In this document: in pieces, positions 1-10,728 of the stretch
Numbering within the stretch: position 1 is the stretch's first letter
How the letters are laid out: every line of letters begins with the position of its first letter
Assembly: GCA_016183835.1 (NCBI GenBank)
Contig: JACPDV010000486.1
Span: 1-20,793 of the forward strand
DNA from: Armatimonadota bacterium
GTDB taxonomy: Bacteria > Armatimonadota > UBA10988
Reading direction: 5' to 3'
DNA length: 20,793 nt
Made by a program: the position numbers and the translations under genes
The notes under the pieces: model-generated
What the model was told of the DNA's origin: nothing
The model's input: the letters and a program-made list of their open reading frames with translations, nothing else
The model's database searches: none

Positions 1-1
1 C

Positions 2-94
2 CGCCCTGCGGCAAGCAGGGACCAGACGACGCCGACGGCGGCCGGCGTGGCGGGCGGCATCGGGGTGGCGGAGGAGATCGCAGGTCTGCTATGA
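2..94 (+). other. possible C-terminal tail of an upstream gene cut by the window edge
   Basis: Reading from base 2, the frame is open from the window edge to a TGA at 92-94 and ends in ...GVAEEIAGLL. That would be a plausible protein C-terminus, and its stop would overlap the ATG at 91 as ATGA. Only about 30 codons are visible, and GC-rich DNA stays open easily, so this is weak. No family is recognisable. A small hairpin (CCCTGC 4-9, GCAGGG 15-20) has no T-tract and is not called a terminator. Confidence 0.2.
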
Positions 95-95
95 T
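87..95 (+). promoter_or_regulatory. candidate extended -10 promoter of the restriction-modification operon
   Basis: TGCTATGAT is a close match to a bacterial extended -10 element (TGN followed by a TATAAT-like hexamer) in otherwise GC-rich DNA. Transcription would begin near 102, leaving a leader of about 37 nt that carries AGGA at 129-132 before the ATG at 139. No good -35 box is visible, as is common for extended -10 promoters. The site overlaps the ATG at 91, which argues against that codon being the start. Confidence 0.3.
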
Positions 96-138
96 TGGGA
101 AGGGCCGGGCCGGCAGTCCTGGGCGCGCAGGATCGCGT

Positions 139-786
139 ATGGACTCTCAGATCAGATCCAGGCGGCGAGTGTCCGATCATGGAGAGGTGTTCACGCCTGC
201 GTGGATGGTCGAGGCGATGCTCGACCTCGTCAGAGGCGAGACCGAGCGCATCGACTCGCGCTTCCTGGAACCAGCGTGCGGCAGCGGGAACTTCCTGCTC
301 CCGGTCTTGCAGCGCAAACTCAGAGCCGTCAGGGCCAAGTTCGGGCATTCAGACTTCGACCTGCGGCACTATGCCCTCCTTGGTCTGATGTGCTGCTACG
401 GCATCGAACTGCTGGCCGACAACATCGCCGAGTGCCGCGCGAACATGCTCGGCGTCTTCGCACGGTACCTGGACCTCGACGAGCAGGATGACCTCTACCG
501 AGCCGCTTCGTATGTGCTGTCGCAGAATCTGGTCCACGGTGACGCCTTGACCTTGCGAACCAACGACGGCCGGCCCATCGTCTTCGCCGAATGGGGCTAC
601 CTCGGCAAGGGCAAGTTCCAACGCCGGGATTTCCGCTTCGATAGCTTGACCCAGATGTCGGCCCTCCGGGCGCCCGACTCTCTGTTCTCGCTGATCGAGA
701 AGCACGAGGTGTTCAAGCCCACCAGGACCTATCCGCCCATCGGCCTGAGCGAGCTGGCCGCCCTGGGCGATGCGTGGGGGAGATAG
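139..786 (+). CDS. small SAM-binding subunit of a split N6-adenine methylase (restriction-modification)
   Basis: 215 residues from the ATG at 139. The methylase core is clear: GEVFTP (15-20), an N6-methylase entry motif, then FLEPACGSGNFL (42-53), a textbook SAM-binding motif I, then YGIELLADNIAECR (87-100), whose acidic residue should contact the SAM ribose. The catalytic (N/D)PPY motif is absent and the chain is short, so it probably cannot methylate DNA alone. The next gene, 1 nt downstream, carries NPPY but a poor motif I, so the two may form one enzyme. I chose 139 because AGGA lies 6 nt upstream and because the 16 residues added by the ATG at 91 are low-complexity and overlap a -10-like site. 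An independent orphan methylase fold is the alternative. The fold is near certain; the subunit role is inference. Confidence 0.8.
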   Translation: MDSQIRSRRRVSDHGEVFTPAWMVEAMLDLVRGETERIDSRFLEPACGSGNFLLPVLQRKLRAVRAKFGHSDFDLRHYALLGLMCCYGIELLADNIAECRANMLGVFARYLDLDEQDDLYRAASYVLSQNLVHGDALTLRTNDGRPIVFAEWGYLGKGKFQRRDFRFDSLTQMSALRAPDSLFSLIEKHEVFKPTRTYPPIGLSELAALGDAWGR

Positions 787-787
787 T

Positions 788-2405
788 ATGATCGGTCAGG
801 CACGGTTCTCGCTTCGCGGTCGCAACCCGGATGTGCTGACCTGCATCGCCAACCTCTCCAACGACGAGGTGTTCACGCCGCCCGAGTTCGCCAACCGGAT
901 GCTGGACACGCTGGCCGAGGCTTGGGCCAGCGCCCATGACGGCGCCGACCTCTGGGCGGACAGTTCGGTCAGGTTCCTCGATCCCTGCACCAAGTCGGGT
1001 GTGTTCCTGCGCGAGATCACCCGCCGGCTCACCAACGGTCTCGAATCTCGGATCCCGGATCTGGTGGAGCGCGTGGACCACATCCTGACACAGCAGGTGT
1101 TCGGAATCGCGATCACGCACCTCACCAGCCTGCTGGCCCGCCGCAGCCTGTACTGCTCCAAGCACGCCCAGGGAGAGCACTCCATCGTCAAGTCGTTCGC
1201 GACCGACGACGGCAACGTCTGGTTCGAGCGCACGGAGCACACGTGGGTGGGTGGCAGGTGCGAGTACTGCGGGGCCAGCCAGACGACCCTCGACCGTGGC
1301 GACGGCCTCGAAACGCACGCCTATGCGCTCATCCACACCGACGACATCCAGGCTCGGATCGCCGAGTTGTTTGGAGACGACATGCAGTTCGACGTGATCA
1401 TTGGGAATCCGCCGTACCAACTGAGCGATGGTGGTTTCGGGACTAGCGCAGCGCCCATCTACCAAGACTTCGTGGAGCAAGCGAAGGCGCTGGAGCCACG
1501 CTATCTGTCGATGGTCATCCCCTCGCGCTGGTTCGCCGGTGGCAAGGGGTTGGATGACTTCAGGGAGTCGATGCTCACCGACGACCGGCTACGCTCCATC
1601 GACGACTTCCTGTCTGCATCGGACGTATTCCCCGGCGTGGGGCTCAAGGGCGGCGTCTGCTATTTCCTGTGGGACCGGGACCACCAAGGCCGTTGCCGAG
1701 TCGCCACCCATTTCAAGGACTGGCCGGAATCGACCGCCACTCGCCCGTTGCTCGAAGACGGCGCGGACGTGTTCATCCGCTTCAATGAAGGGCTGTCAAT
1801 CCTCAAGAAGGTCATGGCTGTCGAGACTGCTGGAGCGCACTCGCTGGCCCTTCCTGACGACAAGCGGTTCGACCAACTGGTCAGTTCCAGAAAGCCGTTC
1901 GGCCTCGATACCGTCTTCCAGGGCAGAGCGGGAAAGCGCGCCGGTGATGTGCTGGTCTATCAGAACGGCGGCACGGGATACACGCCGAGGAACTCGATTT
2001 CGACGGGCACCGAGTTGATCGACAAATGGAAGGTCTACCTGGGCTATGCCGCTCCTGGAACCGGCAACAGGGATACCTACCCGCATCGAATCCTCAGCAC
2101 GCCGTTCGTCGGCGAACCCGGAAGCATCTCTTCGGAGACGTATCTCTGCATCGGGCCTTTCGCCTCCCAGGCCGAGGCCGACAGCGTTCTGTCCTACCTC
2201 TCTTGTCGACTCACCCGCCTCCTAATCCTTCTGCACAAGCCGTCCCAACACGTCACGCGGAAGGTCTACACCTTCGTGCCGACCCAGGACTGGACCAGGC
2301 CGTGGACCGACGAGGATCTCTACGCCAGATACGGCATCTCCGAGAGCGAGATCGCCTTCATCGAGAAGATCGTCCGCCCGATGGATCTCGGCGGAGACTC
2401 TGAGG

Positions 2406-2413
<8 letters not shown>
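788..2413 (+). CDS. Eco57I-like N6-adenine DNA methylase subunit (NPPY) with a Cys/His cluster
   Basis: 541 residues from the ATG at 788, preceded by GGAG at correct spacing and only 1 nt after the previous stop. EVFTPPEF (27-34) marks the start of the methylase domain. Motif I reads LDPCTKSGVFL (64-74), where the usual GxG is lost. The catalytic motif IIGNPPYQ lies at 204-211 and is intact for adenine-N6 transfer. Between them, Cys123, His126, Cys158 and Cys161 (YCSKH and CEYCG) look like a zinc site. The region after NPPY (SMVIPSRWFAGGKGLDDFR, from 241) matches the Eco57I/type IIG methylase family. The C-terminal half probably recognises DNA but shows no motif I can name. Its 3' end overlaps the helicase gene by 8 nt (ATGAGTAA), so the products are likely made together. 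Modification role: strong. Whether it binds SAM itself is uncertain. Confidence 0.85.
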
Positions 2414-4961
<2,548 letters not shown>

Positions 4962-5068
4962 GTGCTCGCAGCATCCACCCCGGATTTGCTTCTTTGCCGC
5001 CGAGCCACTTCACAATCGACCTGACCCACAACCGAGATTCTGGCGGCCCTGCGCTGACGAGCGCGATG

Positions 5069-5077
5069 TGCTAGACT
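5069..5077 (+). promoter_or_regulatory. candidate extended -10 promoter upstream of the URO-D gene
   Basis: TGCTAGACT fits an extended -10 element. Transcription would begin around 5084, giving a leader of only about 14 nt that still contains the GGGGAGG ribosome site. No convincing -35 box is seen. The rest of the gap 4962-5097 shows nothing recognisable, including no terminator after the helicase gene. Confidence 0.3.
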
Positions 5078-5089
5078 CCCCGCGGGGAG
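5076..5089. repeat. perfect 14-bp palindrome covering the Shine-Dalgarno of the URO-D gene
   Basis: CTCCCCGCGGGGAG is its own reverse complement. Its right half supplies the GGGGAG of the ribosome-binding site for the ATG at 5098. It could be an operator for a dimeric repressor or, in RNA from an upstream start, could pair and hide the ribosome site. Function is inference; the palindrome is exact. Confidence 0.5.
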
Positions 5090-5097
5090 GACCGGCC

Positions 5098-6372
5098 ATG
5101 GATCCGCGCGCCCGTCTGCAAGCCGCTCTGGAGCATCGCCTGCCGGACCGCTTGCCGGTGGACTTCGGCTCCACGGCGGTGACCGGGATGCACGTCTCAG
5201 CCGTCACCCGGCTCCGCCGCGCGCTGTTCGGCGACGTTCACTGGCGAGTCAAGGTGATCGAGCCATACCAGATGCTCGGCGAGATCGACTTCGAGCTGCG
5301 CCGCGCCCTAGGGATCGATGTGGTGGGGGTGTTCCCGCGCGGCAACCTGTTCGGCTTCGAGAACCGCGACTGGAAGGGGTTCAGGCTATTCGACGGCATC
5401 GAGGTGCTGGTGCCGGGCGACTTCGTCACCACCAAGGCGGCCAACGGCGACCTGCTGATCTACCCCGGCGGCGACACGAGCGTGCCGCCGAGCGGGCGCA
5501 TGCCCGTGGCCAGCCACTTCTTCGATACCATCGTCCGGCAGGACCCGGTGGCTGAGGACCATCTCGACCCGGCGGACAACTGCGAGGAGTTCCAGCCGTT
5601 CGGCGACGCCGACCTGGCCTACTACCGCGCGCAGCGCGACGAGCTGGACAAGCACCCGGACCTCGGCGTGAACTTGACCATGCCGGGCACCGGCTTCGGC
5701 GACATCGCCCTGGTGCCGGCGCCGTTCCTCAAGCGGCCGAAGGGGATCCGCGACGTGGAGGAGTGGTATGTGTCCACGGCGATCCGCCGCGACTACGTCC
5801 GCGAAGTGTTCGAGCGGCAGTGCGAGGTCGGGCTGGCCAACCTGGCGACGCTGATCGACTTGTTCGGCGAGCGGGTGCAAGCCGTGTTCCTCACCGGCAC
5901 CGACTTCGGCAGCCAGCGGGCGCCGTTCATCTCACCGGCGGCCTACCGCGAGCTGTTCCAGCCGTTCCACAAGCGGGTCAACAAGCTGGTGCACGAGCGC
6001 AGCGGCTGGAAGAGCTTCATCCACTCGTGCGGCTGCGTCTTCCCGCTGCTGCCGGACTTCATCTCTGCCGGGTTCGACATCCTCAACCCGGTGCAGACCT
6101 CGGCCGCGGAGATGGATGCCAGGCGGCTGAAGGAGCAGTTCGGCGACCGGCTCACCTTCTGGGGCGGCGGCGTGGACACGCAGCAGACGCTGGCGTTCGG
6201 CACGCCGCACGAGGTCTACCGGCACGTGCTCGAGCGGATCGACGTGCTCGGCGCCGGCGGCGGGTTCGTCTTCAACGCGATCCACAACGTGCAGGCGGAC
6301 ACCGCGCTCGACAACATGCTCTCCATGTTTCGCGCCATCCGGGATAGCGCCGAGGTCGGCTCTCGTTTGTGA
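5098..6372 (+). CDS. uroporphyrinogen decarboxylase-family methyltransferase
   Basis: 424 residues. The ATG at 5098 follows GGGGAGG by 7 nt; an in-frame GTG at 5068 is possible but less likely. The fold is the URO-D TIM barrel, opening with the family-typical RARLQAALEHRLPDRLPVDF (4-23). Late in the barrel, His309 and Cys311 (IHSCGC) resemble the zinc ligands of MtaA/CmuA-type methyltransferases rather than true HemE. GFDILNPVQTSA (325-336), FWGGGVDTQ (354-362) and GGFVFNAIHN (388-397) follow the pattern of URO-D paralogues common in environmental bacteria. These enzymes move methyl groups to or from corrinoid proteins or thiols; the substrate cannot be read here. It is cytosolic, with no signal peptide. 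No heme genes or corrinoid protein lie nearby. The next gene starts 16 nt downstream and is probably co-transcribed. Confidence 0.85.
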   Translation: MDPRARLQAALEHRLPDRLPVDFGSTAVTGMHVSAVTRLRRALFGDVHWRVKVIEPYQMLGEIDFELRRALGIDVVGVFPRGNLFGFENRDWKGFRLFDGIEVLVPGDFVTTKAANGDLLIYPGGDTSVPPSGRMPVASHFFDTIVRQDPVAEDHLDPADNCEEFQPFGDADLAYYRAQRDELDKHPDLGVNLTMPGTGFGDIALVPAPFLKRPKGIRDVEEWYVSTAIRRDYVREVFERQCEVGLANLATLIDLFGERVQAVFLTGTDFGSQRAPFISPAAYRELFQPFHKRVNKLVHERSGWKSFIHSCGCVFPLLPDFISAGFDILNPVQTSAAEMDARRLKEQFGDRLTFWGGGVDTQQTLAFGTPHEVYRHVLERIDVLGAGGGFVFNAIHNVQADTALDNMLSMFRAIRDSAEVGSRL

Positions 6373-6388
6373 TCCTCGGAGAACCTTG

Positions 6389-7786
6389 ATGCGATGGGTC
6401 GTCGCCGTGCTGGTGTCGCTCCTGGCCGCCGCCGGGCAGGCCGCTCCCGACGTGAACGGCAACTGGGAGGGCAAGCTCTCCGTGCAGGGCATGGAGCTGC
6501 GGATCGTGCTGGTCTTCGAGACGCTCGACGGCAAGCTGAGGTGTACGCTCTTCAGCCCCGATCAGACCGAGCAGGCGGTGCCCGTGTCGGTGACCACCGT
6601 CGAAGGCTCGAAAGTCCACCTGGAGGTCAAGTCGATCGCCGCCACCTTCGACGGCGAGGTGGCCGAGGACGGGAAGACGCTCAAGGGCAGCCTGCAGCAA
6701 CTGGGCGCGAACATGCCGCTGGAGCTGGCCAAGGTGGGGAAGCTCAGCGAGCCGAATCGGCCGCAGACCCCCAAGCCGCCGTTCCCCTACCGTTCCGAGG
6801 AAGCCACTTACCGCAACGAGGCGGCGGATGTCACCTTCGGCGGCACGCTGACTATCCCGCCCGGCGGCGGGCCGCACCCGGCGGTGGTGATGATCAGCGG
6901 CTCCGGCTCGCAGGACCGCGACGAGACCCTCTTCGCCCACAAGCCGTTCTGGGTGATCGCCGATCACCTGAGCCGCCACGGGATCGCCGTGCTCCGCGTG
7001 GACGACCGCGGGGTGGGCAAGTCCACGCGCGGGAAGACGCCCAACGTCACCACGGAGGATTACCTCGGCGACGTGCTCGCAGCGCTGGCGTACCTCAAGA
7101 CCCGGCCGGAGATCGACAAGGCGCGGCTGGGGCTGATCGGGCACAGCGAGGGCGGGCTGGTGGCGCCGATGGTGGCGGCCAAGTCGGCGGACGTGGTGGC
7201 GATCGTGCTCCTCGCGGCGCCGGGACTGTCGGGCGAGACGGTCATGCGCGCGCAGCGGCACGACATCGGCCTGGCCAGCGGCCTGACCCCGGTGCAGGTG
7301 CAGAACTCCGACGCGCTGTTCGTGCAGATCATGCAGCAGCTCAAGGACGAGCCGGACAACGCCAAGGTGACCCAGAAGGCGAAGGAGCTGGTGGCCGCCG
7401 CCAGGGCCAACGGCACGCTTACGGACAAGGTCACGGACGAGGAGATGGACACCCAGATGGCGATCCTCACCTCGGCCTGGTTCCGCTTCTTCTCGTTCTA
7501 CGACCCGGCGCCGGCGCTGCGCAAGGTAGCCTGCTCGGTGCTCGCGCTGACGGGTGAGAAGGACTTGCAGGTGCGCGCGAAGGAGAACCTCCCGGCCATC
7601 GAGCAGGCGCTCAAGGACGGCAGGAATGCGGACTACACGCTGCAGGCGCTGCCCGGCCTGAACCACCTCTTCCAGCACTGCAAGACGGGCTCGCCGAGCG
7701 AGTACGGACAGATCGAAGAGACCTTCGCCCCCGAAGCGCTGCAGCTCATCGGCGACTGGCTGGGCGAGCGGTTCGGCGTGCAGTAG
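6389..7786 (+). CDS. secreted alpha/beta hydrolase (esterase/peptidase-like)
   Basis: 465 residues from the ATG at 6389, with GGAG at about 6378-6381; an in-frame TTG at 6386 is less likely. Residues 1-19 are a signal peptide (RWVVAVLVSLLAAAGQA). Residues 22-115 form a small beta-rich domain (DVNGNWEGKL, then LKGSLQQ), a lipocalin-like N-terminal module often seen in this family. The catalytic domain follows: SGSGSQDRDE (170-179) resembles an oxyanion-loop segment, Ser253 sits in GHSEGG (nucleophile elbow), Asp392 in TGEKD and His426 in GLNHLF. This is a full triad at normal spacing. It should cleave esters or short peptides outside the cytoplasm; the substrate is unknown. It likely shares a transcript with the URO-D gene, and its stop lies 1 nt from the stop of the opposing gene. 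Confidence 0.85.
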   Translation: MRWVVAVLVSLLAAAGQAAPDVNGNWEGKLSVQGMELRIVLVFETLDGKLRCTLFSPDQTEQAVPVSVTTVEGSKVHLEVKSIAATFDGEVAEDGKTLKGSLQQLGANMPLELAKVGKLSEPNRPQTPKPPFPYRSEEATYRNEAADVTFGGTLTIPPGGGPHPAVVMISGSGSQDRDETLFAHKPFWVIADHLSRHGIAVLRVDDRGVGKSTRGKTPNVTTEDYLGDVLAALAYLKTRPEIDKARLGLIGHSEGGLVAPMVAAKSADVVAIVLLAAPGLSGETVMRAQRHDIGLASGLTPVQVQNSDALFVQIMQQLKDEPDNAKVTQKAKELVAAARANGTLTDKVTDEEMDTQMAILTSAWFRFFSFYDPAPALRKVACSVLALTGEKDLQVRAKENLPAIEQALKDGRNADYTLQALPGLNHLFQHCKTGSPSEYGQIEETFAPEALQLIGDWLGERFGVQ

Positions 7787-7787
7787 G

Positions 7788-9092
7788 CTACCGCTTCGAC
7801 AACTGGAGCGTGGTGGAGAGCGGCATGGGCAGCGGCAGCGGCAGGCTGACACCGGGGAAGCTCGCCTCGCCGAAGCAGCCCAGGTAGCCGGTGTCGGGGA
7901 GCGGGAACCGCCCGACGTAGGCGTCGCCCTCCTTGACCAGGCGCGTCTCTGCCCACGTCGCGTCGGTGAACTCCCCGCGGTCCGCCAGCGCGGTCCAGGC
8001 GCTGGCGCGCGTCGCCGCGGGCGCCGTGAGGGTCAGCACCACCTGCCCGTCTTCCACGGTCTGCTTCCAGTCGAGTGCCGGCCGCGGCTGCTCGTCGGCT
8101 AGCAACCGGATGAACCCGGCGCACGCGCCCAGAACCTTCAGAATCCCGGCGTTCAGCGCGCCCTCGTCGCCGCCGAGGCCGTGGCCGGCGTTGGGGATGT
8201 AGATCTGGTAAGTCTCACCCTTCAGGTCGCCGCGGTAGAGGTTCAGGGAATCGACGGTCCAGTAGGCGTCGTTGGTGCCGTTGACGATCAGCTTCGGCAT
8301 GGTGATGCGATCGCGATAGGTGTAGGGGTCGACCAGCGCGCCGAGGGCCTGGGCCTCGCCGCCCAGCTTGTCCTGCAGTCCCAGCTTGGTGTAGTCGTCG
8401 ATCTCCGGGCTGTAGTGGCCCCAGATGTCGATCTGGTGCTTCATCTGCACGGGGATGTTGAGGTTGTCGTAGACCATCGGGATGATGCCGCAGACGCGCG
8501 GGTCCACGGCGCCGGTGAACCACGTGGTCCAGCCGCGTTTGGACGCGCCGGTGGTGACGAAGCGGGTGATCCGGGCGCCCCACTTCTGCTCGGAGTAGTC
8601 CTGCAACGCGTCCATGGCGCGGACGGCGCTCTTGGTCATGGGGAAGAGCAGCGGCCAGGTGTCGTCCTTTGTCTCGATGGCCTTCTGGAACGAGTAGGCG
8701 ATCAGCCCGTCCTCGTGGAGCCCGCCGTAGAGCGGCTGGTTGGGGATGTCCCAGAGCACCGCCAGGGGCGCACCCACGGCGTTGGCGAGCATGGCACCGT
8801 ACTTCAGCTCGTCCTGTCCGGGGCTGTACCTGCCGCCGGTGATCATGAGGACGCACAGGTCGGGGTGCTTGAGCGCGGCGCCGGTGGGATGAAAGACGGC
8901 GATGGAGTGCTTCCAGGGGATCCCCTGCCAGGTCTGGGAGGTCATCGCCAGCACGGACTGGTTGGGCTTGCTCTCGTCGAGGACGCTCCACTCGAACGAC
9001 TTGTCCTCGGCGGCGCAGTAAGAGAGCACGTCGGCGAGCGCGGCCTGGCCGAGCAGGAGGAGGGCGGGCAGCAGACAGCAGGTTCGTCTCAT
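7788..9092 (-). CDS. secreted PhoPQ-activated pathogenicity-related (PqaA-like) protein
   Basis: 434 residues. The ATG at 9092 overlaps the stop of the Uma2 gene as ATGA and is preceded by AGGAAGGA; a longer in-frame extension upstream is a shadow of Uma2. Residues 1-20 are a signal peptide (LLLLGQAALA). The PqaA family has an alpha/beta-hydrolase fold. Here LMITGG (82-87), DIPNQPLYGG (115-124), GASKRGWTTW (182-191, with Ser184 as candidate nucleophile), a candidate Asp275 in NGTNDAYW and His304 in NAGHG all appear in order. Residues 345-430 are a beta-rich C-terminal part. The name comes from a Salmonella PhoP-regulated gene; it does not imply pathogenicity here, and the true substrate is unknown. 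Translation is probably coupled to Uma2. Confidence 0.85.
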   Translation of the reverse strand: MRRTCCLLPALLLLGQAALADVLSYCAAEDKSFEWSVLDESKPNQSVLAMTSQTWQGIPWKHSIAVFHPTGAALKHPDLCVLMITGGRYSPGQDELKYGAMLANAVGAPLAVLWDIPNQPLYGGLHEDGLIAYSFQKAIETKDDTWPLLFPMTKSAVRAMDALQDYSEQKWGARITRFVTTGASKRGWTTWFTGAVDPRVCGIIPMVYDNLNIPVQMKHQIDIWGHYSPEIDDYTKLGLQDKLGGEAQALGALVDPYTYRDRITMPKLIVNGTNDAYWTVDSLNLYRGDLKGETYQIYIPNAGHGLGGDEGALNAGILKVLGACAGFIRLLADEQPRPALDWKQTVEDGQVVLTLTAPAATRASAWTALADRGEFTDATWAETRLVKEGDAYVGRFPLPDTGYLGCFGEASFPGVSLPLPLPMPLSTTLQLSKR

Positions 9093-9604
9093 TCTGGTAT
9101 TCCTTCCTCGGGGTAGATGTCGAAGACCACGGAGAGCGGCAGCGCAAAGCCGGGGAGCAGGTCTTCGCAGGTGAGGGCGTCGCCGCGGGTCAGAACGGTC
9201 ACATCCGTGCGGGAGCGGTGGATGGTCAGGGTCTCCTGCTTCGGCCGCAACAACAGCACGACCCGCACACCGGCGGCCAGCCATTCATCGATCTTGTCGG
9301 CCACGTCCGTGTCTCGGTCGGACGGCGAAACCACTTCAAGGACCAAGTCCGGGATGATCCGGCTGAACTTGCCTAGATACGAGGCCGGTTGCCGACTGGC
9401 CACCACGAACGAGCCGTCTGGCTCCAGTACTGTGTCCGGGTCGTGCCTTACCACGTAACCCACAGAAGAGCCGTAGGCTTTGCCGAGCCGATGCCGCAGG
9501 ATATGGACTTCGAGCAACGCCATCAACCGAAGCTCTTCCCCCGCGTGTTGGTCACTAGCAGGCGGCATCTCGACGACCTCCCCTCGCACGAGTTCGCGCC
9601 GCAC
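9089..9604 (-). CDS. Uma2-family (DUF820) PD-(D/E)xK nuclease-like protein, N-terminus damaged
   Basis: 171 residues if read from the GTG at 9604. RRELVRGEVVEMPPA (2-16) is the family opening, IPDLVLEVVSPSDR (84-97) carries Asp86 and Glu90, Lys104 follows in DKIDEWLAAGV, and DLLPGFALPL (148-157) is the usual ending. Together these make a PD-(D/E)xK nuclease fold. Uma2 proteins are numerous in cyanobacteria, Chloroflexota, Planctomycetota and relatives, and their role is largely unknown. The family normally begins about 15-20 residues earlier; that missing part is present in the same frame but without a start codon (see 9605-9656). The stop overlaps the PqaA-like start by 4 nt. Confidence 0.8.
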   Translation of the reverse strand: MRRELVRGEVVEMPPASDQHAGEELRLMALLEVHILRHRLGKAYGSSVGYVVRHDPDTVLEPDGSFVVASRQPASYLGKFSRIIPDLVLEVVSPSDRDTDVADKIDEWLAAGVRVVLLLRPKQETLTIHRSRTDVTVLTRGDALTCEDLLPGFALPLSVVFDIYPEEGIPE

Positions 9605-9656
9605 ACCGTCGGCGCAGAGCTCCCAGAACTCCTCCCATCGTCGCCCTCCACCTCAT
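9605..9656 (-). other. frameshifted N-terminal end of the Uma2 gene
   Basis: In the Uma2 frame the codons before 9604 read WEEFWELCADG, which fits the Uma2 N-terminal pattern, but the frame runs into TGA at 9653-9655 with no start codon. In the next frame an ATG at 9656 reads MRWRAT up to about 9639. Skipping one base there gives MRWRATWEEFWELCADG, a convincing family start. The simplest reading is one inserted base between 9638 and 9656. The rest of the gap to 9752 holds the upstream regions of this gene and of the opposing secreted protein, with no clear promoter. Confidence 0.5.
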
Positions 9657-9752
9657 GTAGTGTACCCCGCGCGACACCGCCGCGCCACCGCGGAGGATCC
9701 CGACCGCCACATCCGAAACCCAACCCGGCCATCGCCGTCCGGAGGGTCCGCC

Positions 9753-10728
9753 ATGACCGGCTTCCTGCGCCGCGCCGTCCTCTTCTCTGTCCTCGTCGCC
9801 CCGGCCCTTGCCGCCGATGGCGACAACCTGCTCGTCAACCCATCGTTCGAGGACGGGCCCGCCGGCGACGGCGTGCCCAAGGGCTGGAGCATCTACGCCG
9901 GCACCGACCAGGTCCGCCGGGTCGCTGTCGTCGAGACCGCCAGCGACGGCAAGCAGGGCTGCCAGATCGAGGACAGCACCACCGAGACCGAAGTGGGCAT
10001 CACGCAGACCGTGCCGGCCAAGGGCGGGCTGGGCTACCGCTGCAGCCTCAAGGTGCGCCGGCTCGACGCCGTGACGCCCCTCGGCTGCTACCTCCAGATG
10101 CGCTTCCTGCCCTCCAACGAGTACGGCCAGGTGCCCCTGATGACCCGCCCCGGCACCAACTGGCGGGAGGTCGCCGTCAGCCGCCTCGCCCCGCCCGACA
10201 CCACCCAGATCACCATCTACATCTACTGCCACCGCGAGCCCACCCCGCGCTTCATCGTCGATGACGTGCGGCTGGTGAGCGGCGCCACCGTGGAGGCCGC
10301 CATGCCCGTCCCGCCGCCCGTGCCGCCGGACATCCCCCGGCTCAAGGACCTGCACCTCCAGACGCCGCTGGTCGCCGGCGGCCAGCCGCGCGCGACCATC
10401 ATCGCCCCGGCCGCCCACGCCGCCGCCGTGCCGCTGGCCGGCAACCTGATCGTCCTCGGCAACCGCAACGACAACCGCTGCCTCAGTGACCTCTACGACC
10501 GCTACTACACCCTCCTCGACCTCAAGTACCCCGGCCCCGGCGGCTACGCCGTGCACTCGCTCCACAACCCCTTCGGCAACGGCTTCAACGCGCTCCTCGC
10601 CGGGGGCAGCGACGCGGCTGGCACCGCCGACGCGGCCGAGGCGCTGATCGGAAAGCTCCAGGCCGCCGGCGGCAAGAACGGCGAGCTGGCCGCCGGCTGG
10701 ATCCTCGATGTCAAGCTCAGCCCACAGT
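9753..10728 (+). CDS. giant secreted CBM/toroid/propeller protein, N-terminal part before a frameshift
   Basis: The ATG at 9753 follows GGAGG (9741-9745) by 7 nt. Residues 1-20 are a signal peptide (AVLFSVLVAPALA). Residues 24-175 form a jelly-roll domain of the CBM4/9-like type, from NLLVNPSFEDG to FIVDDVRLVSG. Residues about 225-320 (NLIVLGNRNDNR, DLYDRYYTLLDLKYPGPGGY) resemble the small alpha/beta domain that precedes the catalytic part of GH20 and GH67 enzymes. After DVKLSPQ (about 319-325) this frame stops looking like the protein, although it stays open to 12245. The homologous text continues one base later in the next frame, so this and the following entry are one gene of about 1544 codons. 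Domain names are by eye. Confidence 0.75.

Noticed and set aside
4..20. Hairpin CCCTGC/GCAGGG at the left edge as a terminator
   Set aside because: The stem is only 6 bp and no T-run follows.
770..787. ATG at 770 as the start of the NPPY methylase
   Set aside because: It lies inside the previous gene without a ribosome site; the ATG at 788 has GGAG at proper spacing.
5098..6372. True uroporphyrinogen decarboxylase (HemE) of heme synthesis
   Set aside because: The His-x-Cys motif, the longer chain and the lack of heme neighbours fit methyltransferase-type paralogues better.
6272..7852. A 526-codon minus frame across the hydrolase gene
   Set aside because: It covers the catalytic triad gene in antisense and shows only Arg/Leu/His-rich sequence.
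8181..9116. A 311-codon + frame opposite the PqaA-like gene
   Set aside because: Val/Gly/Asp-rich shadow; the minus-strand product has a signal peptide and catalytic motifs.
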